Source of the DNA: an uncultured Clostridium sp.
Lineage (GTDB): Bacteria > Bacillota > Clostridia > TANB77 > CAG-508
Length of the DNA: 64,000 bases
Assembly (NCBI GenBank): GCA_900553015.1
Contig: USBY01000001.1
Span: forward strand, 62,001 to 126,000
Direction: 5' to 3'
Program-made: the position numbers and the translations under genes
Notes under the pieces: model-generated
The model's database searches: none
Told to the model about the DNA's origin: nothing
Seen by the model: the letters and a program-made list of their open reading frames with translations, nothing else
Part shown: positions 25,505 to 33,882 of the stretch, piece by piece
Layout: the number at the start of each line of letters is the position of its first letter
Numbering within the stretch: the stretch's first letter is position 1

Positions 25505-26365
25505 CTATAAATCCTTAATTAGATTTCCTCGTTTTTCTTCTCTTTCTAATGCATCTATTACTTCCCAATCAAAATTTTTTATATTATACCAATAATATCT
25601 TGGATATTTTTTTTCTAATTCTTCTGTATATAAATTATTCATATCATTTTTTATTACTTTGCAATTTAATTTTTTCAATTCTCTTTTTGTCAAATGATAC
25701 TTACCTACTAAACGTATATCTGGTCCATAAACAGTTTCTTCTTGTAAAAATATTATTTTTAAATCATCTATTTTTCTTTCATCTATTTCTTTATCTCCTA
25801 TCCAATTATACAAACTTACCAGTTCGTTTTCATGATAATATTTATTTCTAGGTAAACTTCCAACATTAATTTTTCTTGTTCCCATAACTTTTAATAATAC
25901 ATATTTTTTATACCATCTATGTTCTTTAAAATCTTCGTTTAATATTTGATATAATATGATGTCTCCCACCTTCCAGTTTACTCTCTCAAATTTAATTTTA
26001 CTAATTTTCTTTTCTGGTGGTTGCTCAGTATTTAATTTTTCTTTTAACTTTTCCAAAACTTTTTTTCTTTTTTGAAATAGTTTTTTATCTTCTTTCCATC
26101 TCTCTAAATCTTTTCCACTATCTATTACTTCTAACGCCCTATCCCTAATGTCATTTGTTAATCTTCCATACTTCCACTGAGTATCAGCCAATGCTAACCA
26201 AAACAAAGGGCCTATCTCATCATCTTTTATCATTTCCTTATTATCACTTATTACTTCTTGTAAAGCTTCTTCATTTGTCTTTCCTATTCTTAAATAATTT
26301 AAATATTCTTCCTTTATATCACATGTATCATCATCTTGATACAATCCTGTTCCCCATGCTCCCAT
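25505..26365 (-). CDS. DUF4259-like protein
   Basis: 286 residues, soluble. The N-terminus MGAWGTGLYQDDDTCDIK and the following FWLALADTQWKYGRL are the marks of a widespread uncharacterised family (DUF4259-like), with residues 95-125 a charged helix and a C-terminal beta-rich part with NWKVGDIILYQI. Function unknown; such genes often lie in accessory clusters and some have been suspected to be immunity-like. It is last in a reverse-strand group behind two DUF5071-like paralogues. Confidence 0.65.
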   Translation of the reverse strand: MGAWGTGLYQDDDTCDIKEEYLNYLRIGKTNEEALQEVISDNKEMIKDDEIGPLFWLALADTQWKYGRLTNDIRDRALEVIDSGKDLERWKEDKKLFQKRKKVLEKLKEKLNTEQPPEKKISKIKFERVNWKVGDIILYQILNEDFKEHRWYKKYVLLKVMGTRKINVGSLPRNKYYHENELVSLYNWIGDKEIDERKIDDLKIIFLQEETVYGPDIRLVGKYHLTKRELKKLNCKVIKNDMNNLYTEELEKKYPRYYWYNIKNFDWEVIDALEREEKRGNLIKDL

Positions 26366-26396
26366 CTATTATTTTTCCTCCATATTTTTTTATAAT

Positions 26397-26858
26397 TTAA
26401 TAATCCATTTTAGAATTTTTAACCCCTTGTTTTATCATTTGTTTTTCTTCTTTGCTTAATTTATCTTTTAAACCTGGAATAGTAAGTAGTTCAGTCAGCC
26501 AATACACCCATATCCAATCTTGAATTCTGTATGCTTCAGAAATTGCACTGCTATATGCATTATATATAAAATCGCAATTCATTTTTCTTAATCTATCTCG
26601 GATTGTTATATAGCCTGGCCAATTCGCATCTTGAAACCATTCCAATGCAAGTGGTAAATATTTTTCCAATTCTTTATCAGTATGACTTGCTATTATCTTT
26701 GCACAATTTTCCCATACTCCTTTATTTTCTTTTGGTTGGAAAAATACAGACATATTTTTTACTTTTTTTCCTTCTTCTATTCCCTGTTCTTGGTTTTTTA
26801 AATCATTATTCGCTATATATTTATCGTCTATCATATTAAAAATTTGATTAATATCCAT
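26397..26858 (-). CDS. DUF5071-like protein, intact copy
   Basis: 153 residues, soluble. The core WENCAKIIASHTD and ALEWFQDANWPGY is the DUF5071 pattern (W-Q-D-x-N-W-P). The N-terminal 40 residues contain GIEEGKKVKNMSVFFQP, which is repeated in the neighbour at 26863. The two genes are clear tandem paralogues separated by 4 bp. No catalytic residues evident. Family function unknown. Confidence 0.65.
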   Translation of the reverse strand: MDINQIFNMIDDKYIANNDLKNQEQGIEEGKKVKNMSVFFQPKENKGVWENCAKIIASHTDKELEKYLPLALEWFQDANWPGYITIRDRLRKMNCDFIYNAYSSAISEAYRIQDWIWVYWLTELLTIPGLKDKLSKEEKQMIKQGVKNSKMDY

Positions 26859-26862
26859 ATTG

Positions 26863-27258
26863 TCACTTCTTTCTCATTTTATTTATTATTCTTTTTTCAT
26901 CTTCTGTTAAATAATTATATAAGTTTTTTTCTTTTAATAAGCTAATTAAATTATTTAGCCATTCATTTTTTTGTTCTTTATCAGCTTCTTTTATACAAAA
27001 TCCATATGTTTTATATAAATCTGTTTCTGGTATTTTTTTAATATATTCAAAAATAATATCATATCCTGGCCATTGTTTATTTTCTAGCCAATGCAATAAC
27101 TCATAATGATATCTTGAAGTTTTTTCTTTACTTTGGCTAACAATTATCTTCGCACAATTCTCCCAGATTTCTTTAGTCTCTATTGGTCTAAATAATATTG
27201 ACATGTATTCTATTTTTTTACCTTCTTCAATTCCGCTTTTCTTGAATATCTTTATCAT
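26863..27258 (-). CDS. DUF5071-like paralogue, main fragment of a frameshifted gene
   Basis: 131 codons encode the DUF5071 core (WENCAKIIVSQ, LLHWLENKQWPGY) starting at an ATG (27258) that has no ribosome site. Comparison with the intact neighbour shows that the proper N-terminus is in another frame, at 27227-27340. Deleting one A in the AAAA run at 27236-27239 joins the two parts as IQESGIEEGKK, matching NQEQGIEEGKK of the neighbour. The ORF as it stands is probably not translated efficiently. Confidence 0.6.
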   Translation of the reverse strand: MIKIFKKSGIEEGKKIEYMSILFRPIETKEIWENCAKIIVSQSKEKTSRYHYELLHWLENKQWPGYDIIFEYIKKIPETDLYKTYGFCIKEADKEQKNEWLNNLISLLKEKNLYNYLTEDEKRIINKMRKK

Positions 27259-27340
27259 TTTTTATATTTAGCATTTCAAATAATTCATCAATTCCATATT
27301 CTATTAAATCTTTTGATTTATGCAATTTTCTTTTCTCCAT
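27227..27340 (-). pseudogene. frameshifted N-terminus of the DUF5071-like paralogue
   Basis: A 37-codon ORF opening with ATG at 27340, ten bases after an AGGAGA ribosome site (27351-27356). It reads ...ELFEMLNIKNDKDIQEK and stops at 27227. It aligns with QIFNMIDDKYIANNDLKNQE of the intact paralogue. With the fragment at 26863-27258 it would form a gene of about 158 codons. Confidence 0.6.
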
Positions 27341-27383
27341 AAAATATAAATCTCCTTATTGAATAATCTTTCATATGCAAAAA

Positions 27384-27412
27384 ACTCGCCAATGTCCTTC
27401 ACATTAGCGAGT
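27384..27412 (-). terminator. intrinsic terminator, reverse strand
   Basis: A 12-bp stem with one mismatch (27384-27395 with 27401-27412) and loop CCTTC is followed on the reverse strand by six T. No long gene ends here; it would end a short transcript from the promoter at 27527-27555. Confidence 0.75.
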
Positions 27413-27488
27413 CGCGCAATAATAAAATGTAGTTTTTTCCTACATTGTTATTAAATTTACAATTTTTTAATATCCCCTTAATTTTCAT
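27399..27488 (-). CDS. possible 29-residue small peptide gene or small RNA
   Basis: ATG at 27488 follows AAAGGGA by five bases; the frame gives 29 codons and stops inside the terminator at 27384-27412. A promoter-like pair TTGCTT (27550-27555) and TATATA (27527-27532) with 17-bp spacing lies upstream. Promoter, ribosome site, short frame and terminator are in order, so a small transcript is likely; whether it is translated is uncertain. Confidence 0.3.
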   Translation of the reverse strand: MKIKGILKNCKFNNNVGKNYILLLRDSLM

Positions 27489-27711
27489 ATATATTCCCTT
27501 TATTTCAAATAAATTAATTCAGTTTATATATATCATATTTCTACATTTTAAGCAATAAAATAACCAATAATAGCAAAAATAATTTTACAATTATTGGTTT
27601 TAATAAATTCACTACGTCTTCACTAAAAAAGGGATTTAAGGAACGTCCCTAAATCCCCTACTAGGACCGTCCCCAAATCCCTTCTAGGAAGGCCCCAACT
27701 TCCTATCTTTT
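27413..27711. other. intergenic region downstream of lepB
   Basis: Apart from the small candidate transcript, the stretch holds a 10-bp inverted repeat (27562-27571 with 27590-27599), possibly the weak terminator of lepB, and the repeat cluster at 27631-27703. No further gene is visible. Confidence 0.6.
27631..27703. repeat. REP-like repeat cluster B (three units)
   Basis: Read on the reverse strand, three units occur: GGAAGTTGGGGCCTTCC, GGGATTTGGGGACGGTCC and GGGATTTAGGGACGTTCC, the last ending in an inverted copy AAATCCC so that it can fold as a hairpin (27631-27657). Units are separated by TAGTA/TAGAA linkers. It lies nine bases after the lepB stop. Confidence 0.8.
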
Positions 27712-28341
27712 TTATTCAACTTTTCCAAATTTATCAAATGGCCAGAATCTAAAAAGAACTATACTTTCTATCTTATCTTGTGGTATGCAACCAAATGCTC
27801 TACAATCATGACTTTCTTGTCTGTTATCTCCCATTGCAAACACAGTTCCCTCTGGTACTGTAAAATCTACTAACAAACCACCTTCAGCTTCTGTCCTTAC
27901 ACTAGAAGCTAAATAATCCTCTTCTAATTCTTCTCCATTAATATATACTTTTCCATTTTGAATTTTAACATGTTCACCTGGTAAGGCAATTACTCTTTTT
28001 ATATAACTTACTTTTCCTATTTCTAATACATTATGAACAAATTTATTATCTGGTTCTTCATACCTTGCAGTTGGAGATTCTTCAAACTCTGCCTCTGTTA
28101 AATAATCTTCAGTTGGTGCCTCAAAAGTTATAATATCTCCTCTTTCTGGTAGTTTATGAGTTAAACGTATTGTTCTATTTAATATCAATCTTTGACCTTC
28201 TATTAATGTTGGTTTCATAGAAACAGATTGAACTTGAGTTGGTGTCATTATGTAATATCGTATCCATAATCCTAAAACTACTGCTATAATAATACATATT
28301 ACCCACTCTAGAATATTTTTTAATTCTTCATTAATATTCAT
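27712..28341 (-). CDS. lepB: signal peptidase I
   Basis: 209 residues, one N-terminal membrane helix (about 9-28) and an extracytoplasmic catalytic domain. The nucleophile Ser41 lies in SVSMKPTL and the general base Lys115 in YIKRVIALPGEHV; GDNRQESHDCRAFG is the third family box. It removes signal peptides from Sec substrates. AGGAGG ribosome site; directly downstream of dapL (27-bp gap), probably co-transcribed. Confidence 0.96.
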   Translation of the reverse strand: MNINEELKNILEWVICIIIAVVLGLWIRYYIMTPTQVQSVSMKPTLIEGQRLILNRTIRLTHKLPERGDIITFEAPTEDYLTEAEFEESPTARYEEPDNKFVHNVLEIGKVSYIKRVIALPGEHVKIQNGKVYINGEELEEDYLASSVRTEAEGGLLVDFTVPEGTVFAMGDNRQESHDCRAFGCIPQDKIESIVLFRFWPFDKFGKVE

Positions 28342-28368
28342 ATTTTAATAATTGCCTCCTAGCTTATA

Positions 28369-29607
28369 CTAGAATTGCAATGTTTCTTTAATTCTCTTCA
28401 TTGCTTCTTCTGTATTTTTTCTTTCACCAAATGCTGTTAATCTAAAATATCCTTCACCACTTGGTCCAAAACCAACACCTGGTGTTCCTACAACATTTGC
28501 TTTTTCTAATAATAAATCAAAGAAATCCCAAGATTTCATGTTGTTTGGTACTTTAAGCCATATATATGGTGAATTAATTCCTCCATAATATTCTATACCA
28601 ACTTCATCTAATCCTTCTCTTATTATTTTCGCATTGTCTAAATAATATTTAATATTTTCTCTTATTTCTTTTTGTCCTTCTTCTGAATAAACAGCTTCTG
28701 CTCCTCTTTGTGTTACATATGATACACCATTAAATTTTGTACATTGTCTTCTGTTCCACATTTTATTTAAGCTAACTTCTTCTCCATTGCTTGCTTTTAC
28801 TTTTAATTCTTTTGGAACTATTGTATATGCACATCTTATTCCTGTAAAGCCAGCTGTTTTTGAAAAACTTTTAAATTCTATTGCAACTTCTTTTGCTCCA
28901 TCAATTTCATAAATAGTATGTGGAATATCATCTTCTGTTATAAAAGCTTCATATGCAGCATCATATAAAATAATAGAATTATTTTCTTTAGCATATTTTA
29001 CCCATTTAGCTAATTCTTCTTTTGATATAACTGTTCCTGTTGGATTATTTGGGAAACATAGATATATCATATCTGGAACTTCTTTTGGAAGTTCTGGTGT
29101 AAAATTATTTTCTGCTGTACATGGTATGTAAATAATTCCCTCATATTTTCCTGTTTCCTCGTTGTATTTCCCTGTTCTTCCAGACATTATATTCGTATCT
29201 AAATATACTGGATATACTGGATCTGTTATTGCAACTTTATTATCTACATCAAATAAATCTACAATATTACCACAATCACATTTAGCACCATCTGATACAA
29301 AAACTTCATCTGGATCTATTTTTACTCCTCTTTTTTCATAATCATATTTTACTATTGCATTTCTTAAGAAGTCATATCCTTGTTCTGGACCATAACCTCT
29401 AAAAGTATTGCCTGCTCCTTCTTCTTCTACTGCTTTTTTCATTTGTTCCAATACTTTAGGAACTATAGGCTTTGTTACATCTCCTATTCCTAATTTAATA
29501 ATTTTTTTATCTGGATGTTCCTCCTGATATTTTGCCACTTTCTTAGCTATTGTAGAAAATAAATAGCTATCTTGCATTTTTAAAAAATTTTCGTTAATTT
29601 TAATCAT
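28369..29607 (-). CDS. dapL: LL-diaminopimelate aminotransferase
   Basis: 412 residues, PLP-dependent fold type [18 protein letters not shown] and [12 protein letters not shown] at the start, [13 protein letters not shown] in the middle and [19 protein letters not shown] with the PLP Lys near residue 249 are typical DapL. It converts tetrahydrodipicolinate directly to LL-DAP, bypassing the succinylase or acetylase steps; dapF, in the same window, makes the meso form. Start ATG behind AGGAGG. Confidence 0.95.
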   Translation of the reverse strand: MIKINENFLKMQDSYLFSTIAKKVAKYQEEHPDKKIIKLGIGDVTKPIVPKVLEQMKKAVEEEGAGNTFRGYGPEQGYDFLRNAIVKYDYEKRGVKIDPDEVFVSDGAKCDCGNIVDLFDVDNKVAITDPVYPVYLDTNIMSGRTGKYNEETGKYEGIIYIPCTAENNFTPELPKEVPDMIYLCFPNNPTGTVISKEELAKWVKYAKENNSIILYDAAYEAFITEDDIPHTIYEIDGAKEVAIEFKSFSKTAGFTGIRCAYTIVPKELKVKASNGEEVSLNKMWNRRQCTKFNGVSYVTQRGAEAVYSEEGQKEIRENIKYYLDNAKIIREGLDEVGIEYYGGINSPYIWLKVPNNMKSWDFFDLLLEKANVVGTPGVGFGPSGEGYFRLTAFGERKNTEEAMKRIKETLQF

Positions 29608-29666
29608 TTTTTGCCTCCTAAGAGTCTTTAATTACAGAATTTCTAGTTAGAAATTTCTCTTATTAT

Positions 29667-29695
29667 TTTATATTATTTATATGTTTTATTGTCAA
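29667..29695 (-). promoter_or_regulatory. promoter of dapL-lepB
   Basis: Consensus TTGACA and TATAAA on the reverse strand with a 17-bp spacer, 60 bp upstream of dapL. Confidence 0.75.
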
Positions 29696-29700
29696 TAGTA

Positions 29701-29729
29701 TGTACAAAAAAAATAAAAGAGTATATAAT
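29701..29729 (+). promoter_or_regulatory. promoter of the MurE-like gene
   Basis: TGTACA and TATAAT with a 17-bp spacer, 20 bp before the start codon at 29750; it lies back to back with the dapL promoter. Confidence 0.6.
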
Positions 29730-29749
29730 TGCTCCAAGAGGTGAAACAA

Positions 29750-31249
29750 ATGAAGATTAAAGATATTTTTAACAATGTAAACATAATTGAATCTGTTGGT
29801 AACTTAGATACAGAAATTAATAATATTTCTTCAGATTCAAGGGTTATAGAAAAAAATGATATGTTTTTTGCAATAAAAGGATATGATTTAGATGGAACTA
29901 AATTTATAAATAGTGCTGTTCAAAATGGTGCATCTGCTATCGTTATTGATGAAACATGTAATATTGCAGATTATGAAGTACCAGAAAGTGTAACAATAAT
30001 TAAAGTAGACAATATTCGTCATACACTTGCAGTAGCTAGTTGTAATTTATATGATAATCCATCAAAGAAATTAAAACTTATAGGTGTTACTGGAACAAAA
30101 GGAAAAACTACATCTACTTATATGATTAAATCTATACTTCAAAAACATGGGCTTAAAGTTGGGTTAATTGGAAGTATAGCTATATATATTAATGATGAAA
30201 AAATTGAAGATTGTGACAGAACAACTGCAGAAAGCTATAAAATCCAAAAGACTTTAGCTATGATGGTTAAAGAAAACGTTGACATAGTTGTTTTAGAAGT
30301 ATCTTCACAAGCAATGAAATTAGACAGAGTTGTTGGTTGTGAATTTGATAGCGTTCTATTCACAAATCTTTCTGAGGATCATATAAGTCCAAAAGAACAC
30401 AAAGATATGGAAGACTATTTCGAAGCTAAGCTTTCTTTAGCTAAAATGGCTCCATTTGTAGTATTTAATTTAGATAATGAATATACAGCTAGAATTCCAA
30501 ATCTTTTACCAGATAAAGAATTAAGAAGTTTTGCAATGGATACTAAAGCTGATGTAATGGCAAAAGATTTAAATTTAAGTAATACTGGTGTTGATTTTAC
30601 ACTTTGTATGAATGATAAAGAATTTCCTGTAAGAGTTTCTATACCAGGAAAATATATGGTATACAACTGTTTAGGAGCTATCGGTATTGCTACTTATTTT
30701 GGAGCTCATGTTAAAGATATTCAAGAAGCTTTAAAAGATATTAAAGTATTTGGTAGAAGTGAAGTTGTTCCTAATAAATTAGGTTTAAAAATATTAATAG
30801 ACTATGCCCATACCCCATCTAGCCTACAATCTATTTTGGAAACTGTTAAACCTTACACTAAAGGTAGAGTTATTTGTACTTGGGGTGTTGGTGGAGACAG
30901 AGATTCTAAAAAACGTCCTATAATGGGAGAAATCTCTGGTAATCTAGCAGATTTAACAATACTTACTTCTGACCAAGTTCGTACAGAAGATCCTAATAAA
31001 ATTCTAGATGATATCGAAGTTGGACTAAAAAAATCCGGTGGTGAATATGTACGTATTTTAAATAGAACTGAAGCTATAAAATATGCTTTATCAATCGCAA
31101 CTCCAGATGACATCATTGTACTACCTGGACTTGGAAGTGATTTATATATTGAATATATGCATGTTAAATACCCATATGACGAAAGAGTCGTTATTCATGA
31201 CGCTATAGAAGAAATGATTGCTTCTGGCGAAAGAAAACCAGTAGAATAA
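29750..31249 (+). CDS. murE: MurE-like UDP-N-acetylmuramyl peptide ligase with variant substrate motifs
   Basis: 499 residues from the ATG behind AAGAGGTG (an earlier frame-open ATG at 29729 overlaps the promoter). All three Mur ligase domains are present: N-terminal UDP-binding, central ATPase with GVTGTKGKTTSTYM, and C-terminal domain with IDYAHTPSSLQ and GVGGDRDSKKRPIMG. MurE adds the third amino acid to UDP-MurNAc-dipeptide. The usual DNPR motif reads DQVR, the EVSSH box reads EVSSQ and the late GKGHE motif reads GLGSD, so amino-acid choice may differ from standard meso-DAP ligases. The symbol reflects family, not proven substrate. Confidence 0.85.
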   Translation: MKIKDIFNNVNIIESVGNLDTEINNISSDSRVIEKNDMFFAIKGYDLDGTKFINSAVQNGASAIVIDETCNIADYEVPESVTIIKVDNIRHTLAVASCNLYDNPSKKLKLIGVTGTKGKTTSTYMIKSILQKHGLKVGLIGSIAIYINDEKIEDCDRTTAESYKIQKTLAMMVKENVDIVVLEVSSQAMKLDRVVGCEFDSVLFTNLSEDHISPKEHKDMEDYFEAKLSLAKMAPFVVFNLDNEYTARIPNLLPDKELRSFAMDTKADVMAKDLNLSNTGVDFTLCMNDKEFPVRVSIPGKYMVYNCLGAIGIATYFGAHVKDIQEALKDIKVFGRSEVVPNKLGLKILIDYAHTPSSLQSILETVKPYTKGRVICTWGVGGDRDSKKRPIMGEISGNLADLTILTSDQVRTEDPNKILDDIEVGLKKSGGEYVRILNRTEAIKYALSIATPDDIIVLPGLGSDLYIEYMHVKYPYDERVVIHDAIEEMIASGERKPVE

Positions 31250-31255
31250 AAAGTT

Positions 31256-31283
31256 AAGCTGCACTTTTTAGTGCAGCTTTTGA
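31256..31283. terminator. bidirectional terminator between the MurE-like gene and folC
   Basis: A perfect 10-bp stem (31256-31265 with 31270-31279), loop TTTT, followed by T-rich sequence on the plus strand and A/T-rich sequence on the other. Confidence 0.8.
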
Positions 31284-31287
31284 ATTA

Positions 31288-32553
31288 TTATTCATTTATA
31301 TACTTAATTACATCACCATAAATGTAAAAGCTTCCAATTACGAAGATTGTGTAATCTTTATACTCATGTAAACTCTTTTTTATAGCTTCATTTAAATCTA
31401 AGTCAATTACATTTTTTCCATCTAGCCTTATAGCTTCTTCACTTAAAACTTGGTTATCCCAGTATCTTTTTTTACTATTTCCATTTGTAAATATATAAAT
31501 ATTATCATCATTTTTTACTAATAGTTTTAATACAGTTTTATAATCTTTAGATTTTAGTAAAGATATTATAAACACCTTTTTAGTATCTTTATAATACATA
31601 TTTACTGAATTTATAAAATTCTTTATTGCAAGTTCATTATGTCCTCCATCATATATAACTGTAGGATTTTCATGTAGTGTTTCGAATCTACCTTTGTGTA
31701 CTACTGTTTCTAATGCTTCCCTTACCTTTTCTTCTGGCAAGTTATATCTGTTTTTCAAAATTTCTACTGCTTCTATGCAAATACTTGCATTATATATTTG
31801 AGATTCCCCTTTAAGTTTTATCTTTATATTTTTATATTGCTTATAATCAAAAATTTGAAAATCCTTATTATATGAATAATTTTGTATCTCTTTTTTATTT
31901 ATTAAATGCAATTCATTATTTTCTTTTGCACATTTATCTATAATAACTTTATCAACACTTTCACTTTGGCTTATATAAATTGTATTTGAATTTTTCTTTA
32001 TTATTCCTGCTTTTTGAAAAGCAATTTCTTCTAGTGAATTTCCTAAAACATTCATGTGGTCATATCCTATGGAATTAATAATAGAAATTTCAGGATAAAT
32101 TATATTTGTACAATCATATAAACCTCCCATTCCAACTTCCATAACAACTACATCACATTTTTGACTTTCAAAATATACTATAGACATTGTTGTTTCTAGC
32201 TCGAATAAAGTAACATTTCTCTCATGAGTTGCATTATATTCTTTAACTAATGGATCTAATTTAGTTATAATTTCTTCCATCTCTTTGTTAGTAATATTTA
32301 TGTTGTTAACACTAATTCTTTCATTATACCTTATTAAATGTGGTGATATAAATTTTCCGACTTTATATCCGCTTTTTAAAAAGATATTTGTCATCATTTC
32401 TGTACAACTACCTTTTCCATTTGTTCCAGCTATATGTATAAATTTTAGTTTTTCTTCTGGATGACCTAATTTTTCCATAAAATATTTCATTGCATCTAAT
32501 GTTGGTCCTTTAGTTCCAGGAAAAAATCCTTGTAAATATTTTTCTACATTCAT
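31288..32553 (-). CDS. folC: folylpolyglutamate synthase / dihydrofolate synthase
   Basis: 421 residues from the ATG at 32553, which has GGAG eight bases upstream; an in-frame ATG 13 codons earlier has no ribosome site. IHIAGTNGKGSCTEMMTNI is the Mur-ligase-family P-loop in FolC form; SPHLIRYNERISVNN is the FolC omega-loop signature, with GYDHMNVLG and YDGGHNELAIKNF further on. It ligates glutamate to folates. Preceded by dapF (59-bp gap). Confidence 0.93.
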   Translation of the reverse strand: MNVEKYLQGFFPGTKGPTLDAMKYFMEKLGHPEEKLKFIHIAGTNGKGSCTEMMTNIFLKSGYKVGKFISPHLIRYNERISVNNINITNKEMEEIITKLDPLVKEYNATHERNVTLFELETTMSIVYFESQKCDVVVMEVGMGGLYDCTNIIYPEISIINSIGYDHMNVLGNSLEEIAFQKAGIIKKNSNTIYISQSESVDKVIIDKCAKENNELHLINKKEIQNYSYNKDFQIFDYKQYKNIKIKLKGESQIYNASICIEAVEILKNRYNLPEEKVREALETVVHKGRFETLHENPTVIYDGGHNELAIKNFINSVNMYYKDTKKVFIISLLKSKDYKTVLKLLVKNDDNIYIFTNGNSKKRYWDNQVLSEEAIRLDGKNVIDLDLNEAIKKSLHEYKDYTIFVIGSFYIYGDVIKYINE

Positions 32554-32612
32554 TTTATTTCTCCTATTTTGATATCCCATTAGTTTTATCATATTTTACT
32601 AATTTTGTATAG

Positions 32613-33458
32613 CTATATGTTTATATTTCCATCATATACTTTTGTTGCAATACCACTCATAATAATATGTCCATTTTGTTTATTATAATTTAATTTTAAT
32701 TCTCCACCTTTTAATATAGCTTTAACATAACTAGAACATATTCCTTTATAATAGGCTATGCAAAATGAAGCACACGATCCTGTTCCACACGCATAGGTTT
32801 CTCCTACTCCTCTTTCCCATGTTCTAATCTTTAATGTATTTCTACCCAAAGCTTGAACAAATTCTACATTTATTTTATTTGGAAAACATTTCATATTTTC
32901 AATTGCTGGTCCGTATTTTTCTATATCAATATTTTCTACATTATTAACAAAAATAACTAAATGTGGATTTCCCATAGAAACATAATTTCCTATAAATCTG
33001 GTGTCATCCACCTTAATATTAACTGATATTGGAATTCTATAATTATTTTGAACACTTATATTTTTTATATCATCAAAAATTGGTCTTCCCATATCTACTT
33101 CGACTTCGTAAACTTCGCCATTTAGTACTTTTAATCTTACAACCTTTACTCCAGCTTTAGTTTCTATACTTATACTCTGTTTATCTATTATTTTATTATC
33201 ATAAACATATTTAGCAAAACATCTTATCCCATTTCCGCACATTTCAGCTTCTGAGCCATCTTTGTTAAAAATTCTCATCTTTATATCTGCTACAGTACTT
33301 TCTTGTACTAAGATAAGTCCATCTGCCCCAACACCAAAATTTCTGTTACACATATATCTAGCTATTTGTGGCAATTTATTTTCTGCTAATATATTCTCCA
33401 AACAATTTATGCATATGTAATCATTACCTAGTCCGTGCATTTTAGTAAAAGTAACCAT
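32613..33458 (-). CDS. dapF: diaminopimelate epimerase
   Basis: 281 residues from the ATG at 33458, seven bases behind GGAGG. The two catalytic cysteines are visible in EMCGNGIRCFAKY (about residue 75) and ETYACGTGSCAS (about 220). N-terminal MHGLGNDYICIN and GNPHLVIFV are standard. Converts LL-DAP to meso-DAP for peptidoglycan and lysine. Confidence 0.96.
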   Translation of the reverse strand: MVTFTKMHGLGNDYICINCLENILAENKLPQIARYMCNRNFGVGADGLILVQESTVADIKMRIFNKDGSEAEMCGNGIRCFAKYVYDNKIIDKQSISIETKAGVKVVRLKVLNGEVYEVEVDMGRPIFDDIKNISVQNNYRIPISVNIKVDDTRFIGNYVSMGNPHLVIFVNNVENIDIEKYGPAIENMKCFPNKINVEFVQALGRNTLKIRTWERGVGETYACGTGSCASFCIAYYKGICSSYVKAILKGGELKLNYNKQNGHIIMSGIATKVYDGNINI

Positions 33459-33510
33459 ATTTACACCTCCATACATTATACATATGTAAGTTGATGCTAT
33501 TTTGTTACTT

Positions 33511-33532
33511 TTGACACACTTTTTGACACACT
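33511..33532. repeat. short direct repeat upstream of dapF
   Basis: TTGACACACT occurs twice, at 33511-33520 and 33523-33532, about 50 bp before dapF and next to the duplicated tRNA-Phe end. It may be a recombinase-binding repeat or a protein site; nothing further supports either. Confidence 0.3.
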
Positions 33533-33577
33533 AAATTGTAAAAAATAAATCACTATATTTTTCCGATATTGCGGTTC

Positions 33578-33677
33578 GTTCAGGCACGTCCTTTTCGATT
33601 TCCATTATAATCACAAAAAAATAACAGTATCTATAAAATCTTTGATACTGTTATTTTGGTGCCTCGAACGGGAATCG
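33578..33677. repeat. 100-bp repeat, copy 1: truncated tRNA-Phe 3' end plus terminator
   Basis: Nearly identical to 33728-33827. On the reverse strand it holds the last 21 bases of tRNA-Phe including CCA (33657-33677), then a hairpin (33621-33631 with 33644-33654), then a shared tail. No 5' part of a tRNA precedes it, so it is not a functional tRNA gene. Hairpin differences from copy 2 are compensatory. Confidence 0.85.
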
Positions 33678-33691
33678 GCGAGCCGCGTCCT

Positions 33692-33716
33692 AAAAACAGT
33701 CCTCTGGACTGTTTTT
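33692..33716. terminator. symmetrical hairpin between the two repeat copies
   Basis: An 11-bp perfect stem (33692-33702 with 33706-33716), loop TCT, with A and T runs at both ends, so it resembles a bidirectional terminator. It is in the 50 bp that separate the two tRNA-Phe-end copies. Confidence 0.65.
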
Positions 33717-33727
33717 GCCTTCACCAT

Positions 33728-33827
33728 GTTCAGGCACGTCCTTTTCGATTCCCATTATAATCACAAAAAAATAGTAGTATCTAATAATTTTTGATACTAC
33801 TATTTTTGGTGCCTCGAACGGGAATCG
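33728..33827. repeat. 100-bp repeat, copy 2: 3' end of the functional tRNA-Phe plus terminator
   Basis: This copy includes the true 3' end of tRNA-Phe and its hairpin terminator (33771-33781 with 33793-33803, then a U-run on the reverse strand). It matches copy 1 over its full 100 bp at a 150-bp offset. Confidence 0.85.
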
Positions 33828-33882
33828 AACCAGTGACACAGGGATTTTCAGTCCCTTGCTCTACCAACTGAGCTATCGAGGC
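33807..33882 (-). tRNA. tRNA-Phe(GAA)
   Basis: 76 bases with encoded CCA. The acceptor GCCTCGA/TCGAGGC, D-arm, anticodon loop CTGAAAA (anticodon GAA) and T-arm GGTTCGATTCC all fold as a cloverleaf. Last in a Val-Asp-Phe operon. Confidence 0.97.

Noticed and set aside
33578..33677. Second tRNA-Phe gene
   Set aside because: Only the T-arm and acceptor 3' strand are present; the sequence before it does not fold into a D-arm, anticodon arm or 5' acceptor strand.
33640..33780. Short frames beginning in the tails of the 100-bp repeats
   Set aside because: About 20-24 codons, read through or into hairpins, no ribosome site; more likely part of the duplicated non-coding unit.
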